7,156 nt of DNA, from assembly GCA_020056545.1 (NCBI GenBank), contig JAGVHM010000005.1:1-7156 (forward strand). The letters are read 5' to 3'. The notes beneath the pieces are model-generated. The model was not told the DNA's origin. It made no database searches and saw only the letters and a list, made by a program, of their open reading frames with translations. Shown in pieces: positions 1-6,721 of this stretch. Origin of the DNA: a bacterium. Its GTDB lineage: Bacteria > Desulfobacterota > Deferrimicrobia > Deferrimicrobiales > Deferrimicrobiaceae. The position numbers and the translations under genes are program-made. How positions within the stretch are numbered: position 1 is the first letter of the stretch; every line of letters begins with the position of its first letter.

Positions 1-53
1 ATGGAGATGAGGACCGTCAGCAGGAAAAGATAGAGGAAGCGGCTTGCTTTCAC
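1..53 (-). CDS. Start of a secreted protein, probably the pilus usher (partial)
   Basis: Only the first 17 codons lie in the window. A GTG at 53-51 opens a frame reading VKASRFLYLFLLTVLIS, with a basic n-region (Lys, Arg) and then a hydrophobic core, which is a typical signal-peptide start. It begins 25 bases after the stop of the periplasmic chaperone gene on the same strand, so it should belong to the same operon. In SCPU/Csu-type pilus operons the gene after the chaperone usually encodes the outer-membrane usher, which is my inference here; a tip adhesin or another pilin is also possible. The ribosome binding site is weak (GGCGAAAG abuts the GTG). The frame is also open upstream without a better start, so the exact start is uncertain. 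Confidence 0.5.
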   Translation of the reverse strand, partial: MKASRFLYLFLLTVLIS

Positions 54-78
54 CTTTCGCCGGGAGGGAGACAGCGGG

Positions 79-861
79 TTACGGCATGCACATTGATTTT
101 TCCGCAACCAGGCTTCCGGGAAGGGTTACGGTATCGGTCTTGACCTCGATATCCAACCGCGCGAGATCCGGACAGGCGTCCGGCGGAACTGTCGTCGTGT
201 ACAGCCTCGAGGCCCCGGCAAGAAGATACCAGCCCGAGAGCTCTTTCGAGAAGATCTCCTCGTTCCTGCCGTTCTTCCCTTTGACGACGACGGAGAGGAT
301 GACGAAATGCCGATTTCCGGCGTTTCTCACCCGCGCTGCAACCGTCCCGTTGGACATCCCGATCTTCTCGATTTCCCCTTTGACTTCCTCCTTCGGGGGC
401 TTCACGAAAATGGGGACGCCGAACCGTATGGCGATGGCCACGTTCGCCCCTTCCGCCTTCCTGGGTTCCGGTATTTCCTCGATGAACAATCGATAGGTTT
501 TTTCTCTTGCTGCAGGGGGCGTCCGGATCCCCGCGCGGATGATTCTCTCTTCGTTCTTTTCAAAGAGGATCATCCGCGGGAAAAAGAGGATGTCGTCGGT
601 CTCGGTATAATTATCTTTCCCCTCTTCATCCTGGGTCCATTCGAAGGTCTTCATCTGTACCTGAAGCCTTCCATCCATCTCGTTGATGACCGTTATCGCC
701 CCACTCCTGGCTTCCCTGCCGAGGTCCAGCCGGATCGGTGTGACCCTCCACTCCCCCGCCCGGGAAACGGAGGGAAAAGGGAAAAGGAAAAGAGCGACCC
801 CGATGAGGACGAATACGGTCCGTTGCGTCGGTACACTCCTCCCGTGCGATCGCATGGGCAT
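79..861 (-). CDS. Periplasmic pilus-assembly chaperone (FimC/CsuC type)
   Basis: A 260-residue protein of the fimbrial chaperone family. Such chaperones hold pilin subunits in the periplasm by donor-strand complementation and deliver them to the usher. Residues 1-35 form a signal peptide: an Arg-rich n-region, a hydrophobic stretch at about 16-30, and likely cleavage after SRA before GEW. The mature N-terminal domain has the family pattern: an opening WRVTPIRLDL strand, a GAITVIN strand, the FPRMILFEKNEERIIR segment, then KTYRLFIEEIP, which matches the conserved YRLF.EE.P strand. A second Ig-like domain follows after about residue 155. Start choice: ATG 861 puts the signal peptide near the N-terminus, with AAAGGA 12 bases upstream. 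ATG 951 would add 30 residues, overlap the preceding gene and bury the signal peptide. ATG 855 and TTG 864 are also possible. It lies 52 bases after the MshEN-fusion gene and 25 before the probable usher. No csu symbol is assigned because orthology cannot be checked. Confidence 0.87.
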   Translation of the reverse strand: MPMRSHGRSVPTQRTVFVLIGVALFLFPFPSVSRAGEWRVTPIRLDLGREARSGAITVINEMDGRLQVQMKTFEWTQDEEGKDNYTETDDILFFPRMILFEKNEERIIRAGIRTPPAAREKTYRLFIEEIPEPRKAEGANVAIAIRFGVPIFVKPPKEEVKGEIEKIGMSNGTVAARVRNAGNRHFVILSVVVKGKNGRNEEIFSKELSGWYLLAGASRLYTTTVPPDACPDLARLDIEVKTDTVTLPGSLVAEKSMCMP

Positions 862-913
862 CAATATAACAGATCCTTTTTTTTGTTCCAGATGATCTTG
901 AGGATCGGCAGGT

Positions 914-2026
914 TCACATCGGTCGCGCCGAGAGGGAAAGCGGCCAATCATAGCTCCCTGGCCGGATACTCTTCGAAAGGAAAAAGCGGTAGCCGAGTTC
1001 CATCGTCACCGTGTCCCGGGCATAAGGTTGGGGGATCCAGCCGCCACCCGGGCCGATCTGGGTCTCGATTCCCAGTCCCTTCACGTCAATTTGGTCGAAC
1101 ATCGGAAATAGCTCTCCTATCCCCGTGAAAACCAGCAGATACCCCGCCCGGCTGTTGTTCCGGACCTCGATCCGGGAGGCGGAGGGGAAATCCACATATC
1201 CCCGTGCGATATCGGCATCCGTGATGACCACCGCGGGACGTTGGTAAATTACTTTCACCACGGCGCGGGATGCAACCGTGGCGTTTACCATCATCTCGAC
1301 GCGGCCTGCGTTGGACCTTGAACCCCCGGAAGGGGTCTCCTGCGAACTGCCGACGGTCGCAAGAGACAGCACGGCCAGGATCGCCGCGGTGACAAGCTTT
1401 TCCTGCAGCTTGAGACCGTGGGCGACCTGGTGCGGTTGCGCCGCGCCGGTTTCCACCAGCAGTTCTCCCAGCTTCTTTTGGGTTGTTTTCCTTTGGATCA
1501 GGACGGCATCGAGCTGCTCGCGGGTGATCTGGCCGGTGGCGACGAGGATCTCCCCCAGCTTCAACCGCGCCGATGCCGGTGCCTCTCCTCCTTGATGATG
1601 TTGAAATTCCAGGATGGCGTCAAGTTCTCCATCCGTCAGCAAGCCCTGGCGAACAAATACCCTGCCGAGCTTTTCCCCGGTCCGTTGCTGCTCAACCAAT
1701 GCATGGCCAAGCTGCTCGGGGGTAACCCGTTTCGCCTTCAGCAACAGGTCGCCAAGATTATGGCGGCCGCCGGCCGCCGCTTTGACGGCCCCACTCAAGG
1801 AGGCCAGATCGCCCTGAACGGAAACCACGACGTCGATTTCTTCCGGACCGAGTTTACCCATCCGGATCAGCACTTCCCCCAGTCTTTCTTTCGTGCGAAT
1901 CTGTTCCGCGAGCGCCAGCTCAAGGTCCGCTTGCGTGATGAACCCGCCATCCACCAGCACCTGGCCCAGGAGGCGCTTGGCGGGAAGTATGCCGAATCCG
2001 TCGCTATTTCCCTTCGACTGTCCCAT
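914..2026 (-). CDS. Triple MshEN-like (c-di-GMP-binding motif) protein with membrane segment and exported pilus-locus domain
   Basis: A 370-residue composite protein. Residues 19-208 hold six 24-residue motifs of the L-G..L...G....L...L..Q kind at 19-42, 48-71, 90-113, 119-142, 156-179 and 185-208. Within each pair the spacer is exactly five residues, which is the layout of the MshEN/GspE-N domain; several members bind cyclic di-GMP. Pair one is the cleanest. Pair two lacks the central Gly in its first half (Lys99), and pair three ends its first half in Arg179 instead of Gln. Residues 211-226 (LVTAAILAVLSLATVG) resemble a membrane anchor or internal signal peptide. The remaining 140 or so residues are beta-rich, start with an NATVASRAVVKV strand and end near PGSYDWPLSLSARPM; I do not recognise a named family. 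It sits between pilin and chaperone genes, so a role in pilus control or structure is inferred. ATG 2026 is preceded by AGGAAGG; in-frame ATGs at 2092 (GGGAG upstream) and 2104 are alternatives. Confidence 0.85.
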   Translation of the reverse strand: MGQSKGNSDGFGILPAKRLLGQVLVDGGFITQADLELALAEQIRTKERLGEVLIRMGKLGPEEIDVVVSVQGDLASLSGAVKAAAGGRHNLGDLLLKAKRVTPEQLGHALVEQQRTGEKLGRVFVRQGLLTDGELDAILEFQHHQGGEAPASARLKLGEILVATGQITREQLDAVLIQRKTTQKKLGELLVETGAAQPHQVAHGLKLQEKLVTAAILAVLSLATVGSSQETPSGGSRSNAGRVEMMVNATVASRAVVKVIYQRPAVVITDADIARGYVDFPSASRIEVRNNSRAGYLLVFTGIGELFPMFDQIDVKGLGIETQIGPGGGWIPQPYARDTVTMELGYRFFLSKSIRPGSYDWPLSLSARPM

Positions 2027-2225
2027 GAATCCCTTCCTGCAACGTATTGCTCCCCTCTTTCTTATCGGATGGAGCACGAAAAACATTACCATTACGGCTC
2101 CCAATGCCGATGCCCCGGCATATCGAGCTGCGAATGACCTGCGGGATGGGAGAATCGCGTTCCGCGCGAGAACATTGATGGCGGATGTCGCACGCCGCGG
2201 GATCGATCAAGAGGGAAGGAGAGGA

Positions 2226-2248
2226 GGGGTGGCCCGATGGGCCACCCC
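2226..2248 (-). terminator. Perfect GC-rich hairpin after the pilin gene (attenuator or mRNA stabiliser candidate)
   Basis: GGGGTGGCCC and GGGCCACCCC form an uninterrupted 10-bp stem with a three-base loop, about 40 bases after the pilin stop. On the minus strand it is followed by a pyrimidine-rich tract (TCCTCTCCTTCCCTC) but no real T-run, so it is not a textbook intrinsic terminator. Placed between the pilin and the later operon genes, it could cause partial termination or protect the pilin transcript's 3' end, giving more pilin than chaperone or usher. The hairpin is directly visible; its function is inferred. Confidence 0.45.
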
Positions 2249-2257
2249 GTAACGCTT

Positions 2258-2283
2258 CGGCCCCGCAAGAAGCGGTGCGGCCG
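2258..2283 (-). other. Second GC-rich hairpin just past the pilin stop
   Basis: CGGCC at 2258-2262 pairs with GGCCG at 2279-2283, and CCGC at 2263-2266 pairs with GCGG at 2272-2275, leaving a three-base bulge and a short AAGAA loop. It begins five bases beyond the pilin stop codon and precedes the stronger hairpin at 2226-2248. Together they make the pilin 3' end highly structured. The rest of the 2027-2288 gap shows no gene I can support. Confidence 0.3.
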
Positions 2284-2288
2284 ATAAT

Positions 2289-2750
2289 CTACGGGCTGAT
2301 GGTCACCGTCACGGAATCGGTGTAGTCGGAATGGGCGGCCGCATTAATATAATCGATATTGGCGACGCTGCCGGTGATAGTCAATGTCTTCGGGGTGGAT
2401 TTGCCCTGTCCCGTATACGAATCTGTGAGGGGGCTCAGCGAATACCTGACCTGGTCTGCGGGGGTACCCGAGCTTTGCAGATTATAAATCGGGGACGAGC
2501 CGTGCTGGCCGCTTCCCACCGTCAGAGTACCCACTTGCCCTCTGGTGCACCAATACGTGACGGACCCTGTCGCCGCGGCGGCAGCGCTCGAGTCGGGATC
2601 GAGGGTAAAACTTATCCCGGAGGTCCCCGTAAACTTGCACGTGCCTACGACCGTGCCCGACACAGCCAGGCTCGTGGTATCCGCCGCTGACGCGACTACA
2701 CCCACCCCAAACAGCGCGACGGCAAAAAGTACCGCGTAAAACGTTTTCAT
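2289..2750 (-). CDS. Spore coat U (SCPU)-type pilin subunit
   Basis: A 153-residue secreted protein. Residues 1-22 form a signal peptide (MKTFYAVLFAVALFGVGVVASA, shown only to mark its extent), cleaved before ADTTSLAV. The mature part is rich in Ser, Thr, Gly and Ala, with alternating beta-strand patterns. It opens with LAVSGTVVGTCKF, has a second cysteine in TYWCTRG, and closes with the strand DSVTVTISP. This is the outline of SCPU-domain pilins such as CsuA/B: Cys38 and Cys68 would form the usual disulfide, and the C-terminal strand is conserved in the family. Subunits of this kind polymerise by donor-strand exchange at the usher into thin surface pili used in attachment and biofilm formation. 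ATG 2750 has a strong purine-rich ribosome binding site (AGGGGGGAAAAG) directly upstream. It is the first gene of the minus-strand pilus locus. Whether it is the main shaft subunit or a minor one cannot be told, since other pilins may lie beyond the left edge. Confidence 0.85.
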   Translation of the reverse strand: MKTFYAVLFAVALFGVGVVASAADTTSLAVSGTVVGTCKFTGTSGISFTLDPDSSAAAAATGSVTYWCTRGQVGTLTVGSGQHGSSPIYNLQSSGTPADQVRYSLSPLTDSYTGQGKSTPKTLTITGSVANIDYINAAAHSDYTDSVTVTISP

Positions 2751-2830
2751 CTTTTCCCCCTGTTCATCTGCCAGGCATAACCCGGATAGTATGTCTTGCC
2801 CAAACCTATTCGGCGAATGAACGGAAATTC

Positions 2831-2842
2831 TTTAACGTTAAA
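2831..2842. promoter_or_regulatory. 12-bp AT-rich palindrome upstream of the pilin
   Basis: TTTAACGTTAAA is a perfect palindrome 81 bases upstream of the pilin start, in the intergenic region that must hold the pilus promoter. It stands out by its AT content in GC-rich DNA and could be a repressor or activator site. I could not find convincing -35 and -10 boxes with correct spacing on the minus strand, and the region does not match sigma54 spacing, so the promoter itself is not called. Confidence 0.25.
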
Positions 2843-2952
2843 TGCAAGAGCCCCAAGTTCCGCCCTGTCATAATTTTGACGTTGCGAGCGAACCCTCTCC
2901 CCGGTCTACCAAACCGGATAGCGATCCATCGCAGAATTTTCCTGAGGAGAGC

Positions 2953-2974
2953 AATCGCCGGGCGATTCGGCCGA
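2953..2974. promoter_or_regulatory. Adjacent palindromes upstream of the tautomerase gene
   Basis: AATCGCC-G-GGCGATT (2953-2967) is an exact 15-base dyad. It runs straight into TCGGCCGA (2967-2974), an 8-base palindrome, so GATT/CGGC elements recur in 22 bases. The site lies about 50 bases before the tautomerase start and could be an operator for that gene or for the divergent pilus locus. No clear sigma70 boxes accompany it. Confidence 0.25.
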
Positions 2975-3024
2975 TGGTACGATAACCCTCTTGCGGCATC
3001 CAAATGGAGCGGGGAGGGAGACAC

Positions 3025-3228
3025 ATGCCTTACGTGAACATCAGGATCACGCGGGAAGGGGCGACGCCGGAGCAGAAGGCGAAACTGATCGAAGGGGTTA
3101 CCCGGCTGCTTGCGGAGACCCTGGGGAAGAACCCGGCTACGACCGTCGTGACCATCGACGAGGTCGAGACGGACAACTGGGGGATAGGCGGCGAGACCGT
3201 CACGGTGCGGCGGAAGCACGGCCGGTGA
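3025..3228 (+). CDS. dmpI: DmpI-type 4-oxalocrotonate tautomerase family protein
   Basis: A 67-residue small tautomerase. After loss of the initiator Met, the chain would begin with Pro, the general base of this superfamily, which is why I choose ATG 3025 over the in-frame ATG at 3004. GGGGAGGGAG just upstream is a good ribosome binding site for it. The sequence follows the family: a PYVNIRIT strand, the EQKAKLIEGVTRLL helix, the NPATTVVTIDEV strand and the NWGIGGE loop. The VVTIDEV...N.GIGGE pattern resembles DmpI of Helicobacter and archaea more than the xylene-pathway 4-OT. The two 4-OT arginines (Arg11 and Arg39) appear to be replaced by Ala and Val by my alignment, so the physiological substrate is unknown and no aromatic-degradation genes are nearby. 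Such proteins work as small homo-oligomers in the cytoplasm. It is transcribed away from the pilus locus and seems to stand alone. Confidence 0.85.
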   Translation: MPYVNIRITREGATPEQKAKLIEGVTRLLAETLGKNPATTVVTIDEVETDNWGIGGETVTVRRKHGR

Positions 3229-3239
3229 TGCAGGGGCCT

Positions 3240-3266
3240 GGTAAAAAAAATCCCATGCAATGATTG
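3240..3266 (-). terminator. Possible weak intrinsic terminator, minus strand
   Basis: Read on the minus strand, TCCCA and TGGGA form a five-base stem around a nine-base loop, followed at once by eight T residues. The T-run is convincing but the stem is short. It would stop minus-strand transcripts, such as uvrA read-through crossing the cysteine-cluster gene. It is not oriented to end the plus-strand tautomerase gene. Confidence 0.35.
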
Positions 3267-3274
3267 GGAACCGT

Positions 3275-3302
3275 TTGCACGCGTACGGAATTTGTGTATA
3301 AT
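3275..3302 (+). promoter_or_regulatory. Sigma70-type promoter for the cysteine-cluster gene
   Basis: TTGCAC (3275-3280), a 16-base spacer, then a perfect TATAAT (3297-3302). A transcript would start near 3309, only about a dozen bases before ATG 3321. This is the best promoter match in the window. It also argues against the in-frame TTG at 3264 as the translation start, because that codon lies upstream of the promoter. Confidence 0.7.
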
Positions 3303-3320
3303 CCATTCCTCTGCCCTTCA

Positions 3321-3860
3321 ATGAAACTTATGATAATCGATCCCCTCATATTCCAGGCGAAGTTCCCCGAAGCCTGCCGACCCGAGCAGTGCCGCAGCCG
3401 CTGCTGCCGCTTCGGCGTGTGGACCGACACCGGGGAGATGAAGCTGATCCTCTCGAACCGGGAGCTGTTCCTCCCCTACGTCCGCCCCGAGGCCGCCGAC
3501 CCGTCCACATGGTTCGGAGACACGGAGGCCGACCGCGACTGCCCCAGCGGTCTCGCCGTCGAGACCCGCGTGGTGGGAGACGCATGCGCGTTCTTCCACC
3601 CGGGCCACGGCTGCGCCCTTCAGAAAGGCGCCATCGAAGCGGGCCTGCACGAGTGGCAATTCAAGCCGAGATTCTGTGTGATGTTTCCACTGGTGCTCTC
3701 CGGGGGCACGCTCACCGTGGACGAGGAGATGAAGTCCCTCTGGTGCATGAAAGAGAAGAACCGGACCCACCCGATCGTCGAATCCGTCCGGAAGGAAGTC
3801 CAGTTCCTGTTCGGCAATGAAATGGCCAAGACCCTCGCCCGCTCCCCGCAAACGCGCTGA
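3321..3860 (+). CDS. YkgJ/DUF3109-like cysteine-cluster protein
   Basis: A 179-residue soluble protein with a metal-binding type of cysteine pattern. The N-terminal cluster is Cys19-x4-Cys24-x3-Cys28-Cys29. Further cysteines lie in DRDCPSG, DACAFF, HGCALQ, KPRFCVMFPL and SLWCMKE. The C-terminal GCAL...KP..C..FPL layout and the N-terminal double cysteine fit the putative zinc- or iron-chelating YkgJ/DUF3109 group, whose biochemical role is not established. No signal peptide or membrane segment is visible, so it is probably cytoplasmic. ATG 3321 is chosen because a near-consensus promoter lies just before it; ATG 3330 is an alternative and neither has a clear Shine-Dalgarno sequence, so the mRNA leader is very short. 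The stop codon is six bases from that of convergent uvrA, so the two transcripts must meet or overlap at their 3' ends. Confidence 0.75.
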   Translation: MKLMIIDPLIFQAKFPEACRPEQCRSRCCRFGVWTDTGEMKLILSNRELFLPYVRPEAADPSTWFGDTEADRDCPSGLAVETRVVGDACAFFHPGHGCALQKGAIEAGLHEWQFKPRFCVMFPLVLSGGTLTVDEEMKSLWCMKEKNRTHPIVESVRKEVQFLFGNEMAKTLARSPQTR

Positions 3861-3866
3861 GGGCGA

Positions 3867-6716
3867 TTACCCGCCTGCTTCGGAAATAGGTGAATCCTGC
3901 GCGCCGCTTAACACCTTGCGCAGGTAACGTCCCGTGAATGAGCGCGGGTTACGCGCCACCTCCTCCGGCGTGCCGCAGGCGATCACCTCTCCTCCGCCGT
4001 CGCCCCCCTCGGGCCCCAGGTCTATCACGTAATCCGCCGTCTTGATGACGTCCAGGTTGTGCTCGATGATGATGACGGTGTTGCCCGCCTCGGCGAACAT
4101 CTGCAGGACCGAAAGCAGCTTCTTTATGTCGTCGAAATGGAGGCCGGTGGTCGGCTCGTCGAGGAGGTAGACCGTCTTTCCCGTCGCACGCCTGGAGAGC
4201 TCTCGCGCCAGCTTCACCCGCTGGGCTTCCCCGCCGGATAACGTGGTTGCCGGCTGCCCCAGCCGTATGTACCCGAGCCCCACCCGCGAAAGCGTGGAAA
4301 GCTTGCCGCGGACCGGGGGGATGTTCTCGAGGAACGCGAGCGCCTGGTCGACGGTCATGTCGAGCACGTCGGCGATCGTCTTTCCCTTGTAGGCGATCTC
4401 CAGCGTCTCGCGATTGTAGCGCTTCCCCGCGCATTCCTCGCAGGTGACGTAGACGTCGGGCATGAAGTGCATCTCGATCTTCAGTATCCCGTCCCCCTCG
4501 CACGCCTCGCACCGGCCCCCCTTGACGTTGAAGGAATACCGTCCCGGCTTGTACCCGCGCGCCTTGCTCTCAGGGAGCATGGCGAACAGGTCGCGGATGG
4601 GGGTGAAGGCCCCCGAATAGGTTGCGGGGTTCGACCGCGGCGTCCTTCCGATCGGCGACTGGTCGATGTTGATCACCTTGTCCACGAGGGGAAGCCCAGA
4701 GAGGGAGGAATGAGCGCCGGGGCGGTCGCGGGAGCCGAAGATCTTCTGCGCCAGCGCACGGTACAGCGTGTCCAGGACGAGCGTCGACTTTCCGGAGCCG
4801 GAAACGCCGGTCACGCAGGTGATCACGCCGAGGGGAAAGGAAACGTCGATGTTCTTGAGATTGTTCGCCCGGCAGCCGGAAAGCGCCAGGAAGTTCCCGT
4901 TGGGCCGCCGCCGGGTCCGCGCCACCGGGATGAACATCTTCCCCGAGAGGTACCGGCCGGTCAGTGACGCCTCGTTCGAAATTATCGCCTCCGGCGTTCC
5001 CGCCGCCACGACCGCGCCGCCGTCCTCCCCCGCGCCCGGGCCCATGTCGATCACGTGGTCCGCGGAGCGGATCGTCTCCTCGTCGTGCTCCACGACGAGC
5101 ACGGTGTTCCCCAGATCCCTCAACTCCTTGAGCGTGGACAGAAGCTTCCGGTTGTCCCGCTGGTGCAGGCCTATGGAGGGCTCGTCCAGGATGTAGAGGA
5201 CACCCATGAGCCGGGACCCGATCTGCGTCGCAAGCCTGATCCGCTGCCCTTCGCCGCCGGAAAGCGTTCCGGAGGAGCGATCAAGGGATATATATGAAAG
5301 CCCGACGTTCTGCAGAAACGAAAGGCGGGATCGGATCTCCTTAAGTATCCGCGCTCCGATCTTCTCCTCCCGCTGGCTCACGGACAGGGACCCGAAGAAG
5401 GCGAGCGCTTCCTTTATCGAGAGCTTCGTCAGCTCGTAAATCGACAGGCCCCCCACCCTGACGCATAGAGCCTCTTTCTTGAGGCGCGCGCCGCCGCAGG
5501 ACCTGCACGGCCGGTTGTTCATGTACCGCGAGAGCTCGTCGCGTATCCCCTCGGAGGCGGTCTCCCGGAAGCGCCGCTCGAGGTTCCCGATCACCCCCTC
5601 GAACGGCTTGGTGAAGAAGTAGCGCCGCTCCCCCTCCTCCATGAAAAACCTGACCGGCTCGGACGACCCGTGCAACAGGATCTCCCGGACCCGGGCCGGA
5701 AGCTTTTCGAACGGAACCGTGAGCGAGAAGCCGAAGTGCTTCGACAGCGCCTCGAGCATCTGGTAGTAAAAAACCGTGGAGCGCTTCCTCCAGGGGTCGA
5801 TGGCCCCTTCCCGTACGCTTTTCCCGGGGTCCGGGACGATGAGGTCCGGGTCGAAGTAGATCGTGCTGCCCAGCCCGTCGCACTCGGGGCATGCGCCGTG
5901 CGGACTGTTGAAGGAGAATAGCCTCGGCGCGACCTCCGGGATGCTGACGGCGCAATCCGGGCAGGCGAACTTCTCGCTGTAGATGGCGCCCCGCCCGCGG
6001 CCGTCCGCGATCCGGACCATCCCGCCGGAAAGGGACAGGGCGAGCGCCACGGAGTCGGCGAGGCGCCCCTGCGAAGCGGGGGATATGCGGATACGGTCGA
6101 CCACAACGTCTATGTCGTGCTTCCGGTTCTTGTCGAGGGCGATCTCCTCCTCGAGGTCCCACTCCTTCCCGTCGACGATCGCGCGGGAGAAGCCGTCGCG
6201 GCGGAATTTCGCCAGCTCCTTCCGGTACTCGCCCTTCCGGCCCCTTACGACCGGAGCCCGCACCTGCACCTTCTCCCCCTCGCCCATTTCCATGACGGCG
6301 TCGACGATCTGCGTCACCGTCTGCTGCCGGATCTCCTTGCCGCAGGATGGGCAGTGGACACGGCCGATCGAGGCGTACAGCAGCCGCATGTAGTCGTAGA
6401 TCTCGGTGACCGTCCCGACGGTGGACCGCGGATTCTTGCTCACCTGCTTCTGCTCGATGGAGATGGCGGGAGAAAGCCCCTCGATGACGTCGACGTCGGG
6501 CTTCTCCATCTGCTCCAGGAATTGCCTCGCGTAGGAGGAAAGCGACTCGACGTACCTGCGCTGCCCCTCCGCGTAGATCGTGTCGAAGGCCAGCGACGAC
6601 TTGCCCGAGCCGGACACCCCGGTGATGACCACCAGGCGGTCCCGCGGAATCTCCACGTCGATGTTCTTGAGGTTGTGCTCGCGCGCGCCGCGCACGACTA
6701 TACGGTCGAGTGCCAC
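3867..6716 (-). CDS. uvrA: Excinuclease ABC subunit A (UvrA)
   Basis: A complete 949-residue UvrA, close to the usual 940 or so. UvrA is the DNA-damage-recognition ATPase of nucleotide excision repair: it dimerises, finds distorted DNA and loads UvrB. Two ABC modules are visible. The first has Walker [10 protein letters not shown] at 33-41 and signature LSGGEGQR from 485, followed by the Walker B region [11 protein letters not shown]. The second has Walker [10 protein letters not shown] at 637-645 and signature LSGGEAQR from 826, followed by [11 protein letters not shown]. Zinc-module cysteines are present at 252/255 with 276/279 and at 736/739 with 759/762; a CPSC pair lies at 122/125. The UvrB-binding and insertion regions fall between the first Walker A and the first signature. 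It starts with GTG five bases after the pdxA stop; GGACGG in the pdxA end may serve as ribosome binding site, which suggests translational coupling. No SOS box can be expected here, as the operon promoter lies beyond the window. Confidence 0.98.
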   Translation of the reverse strand: MALDRIVVRGAREHNLKNIDVEIPRDRLVVITGVSGSGKSSLAFDTIYAEGQRRYVESLSSYARQFLEQMEKPDVDVIEGLSPAISIEQKQVSKNPRSTVGTVTEIYDYMRLLYASIGRVHCPSCGKEIRQQTVTQIVDAVMEMGEGEKVQVRAPVVRGRKGEYRKELAKFRRDGFSRAIVDGKEWDLEEEIALDKNRKHDIDVVVDRIRISPASQGRLADSVALALSLSGGMVRIADGRGRGAIYSEKFACPDCAVSIPEVAPRLFSFNSPHGACPECDGLGSTIYFDPDLIVPDPGKSVREGAIDPWRKRSTVFYYQMLEALSKHFGFSLTVPFEKLPARVREILLHGSSEPVRFFMEEGERRYFFTKPFEGVIGNLERRFRETASEGIRDELSRYMNNRPCRSCGGARLKKEALCVRVGGLSIYELTKLSIKEALAFFGSLSVSQREEKIGARILKEIRSRLSFLQNVGLSYISLDRSSGTLSGGEGQRIRLATQIGSRLMGVLYILDEPSIGLHQRDNRKLLSTLKELRDLGNTVLVVEHDEETIRSADHVIDMGPGAGEDGGAVVAAGTPEAIISNEASLTGRYLSGKMFIPVARTRRRPNGNFLALSGCRANNLKNIDVSFPLGVITCVTGVSGSGKSTLVLDTLYRALAQKIFGSRDRPGAHSSLSGLPLVDKVINIDQSPIGRTPRSNPATYSGAFTPIRDLFAMLPESKARGYKPGRYSFNVKGGRCEACEGDGILKIEMHFMPDVYVTCEECAGKRYNRETLEIAYKGKTIADVLDMTVDQALAFLENIPPVRGKLSTLSRVGLGYIRLGQPATTLSGGEAQRVKLARELSRRATGKTVYLLDEPTTGLHFDDIKKLLSVLQMFAEAGNTVIIIEHNLDVIKTADYVIDLGPEGGDGGGEVIACGTPEEVARNPRSFTGRYLRKVLSGAQDSPISEAGG

Positions 6717-6721
6717 TTCGT

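Noticed and set aside
307..1128. Long plus-strand frame of 273 codons opposite the chaperone gene
   Set aside because: It is antisense to a well-supported chaperone and the end of the fusion gene, is Pro/Arg-rich as expected of a GC-rich shadow frame, and resembles no family.
2027..2104. N-terminal extension of the fusion protein to ATG 2104 or 2092
   Set aside because: ATG 2026 has the better ribosome binding site (AGGAAGG), and the added residues are neither a signal peptide nor part of the first motif; the 2092 start is not fully excluded.
2857..2867. Possible sigma54 promoter (TTGGGGCTCTTGCA on the minus strand) upstream of the pilin
   Set aside because: The GG and GC pairs are nine bases apart instead of the required twelve, and no other GG fits the GC.
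2751..2960. c-di-GMP (GEMM) riboswitch in the pilin leader, which would fit the MshEN idea
   Set aside because: The conserved GEMM core sequences could not be found on the minus strand; only short unrelated stems were seen.
2978..2983. TACGAT as a -10 box for the tautomerase gene
   Set aside because: At 17-base spacing the -35 position reads TCGCCG, a poor match.
2806..3321. Minus-strand frame of 171 codons between the pilin and the cysteine-cluster gene
   Set aside because: It is antisense to the clear tautomerase gene and runs through the palindromic intergenic region without recognisable domains.
5341..6162. Minus-strand frame of 273 codons inside uvrA
   Set aside because: It lies in another frame of uvrA and has the Arg/Pro/Gly-rich composition of a shadow frame.
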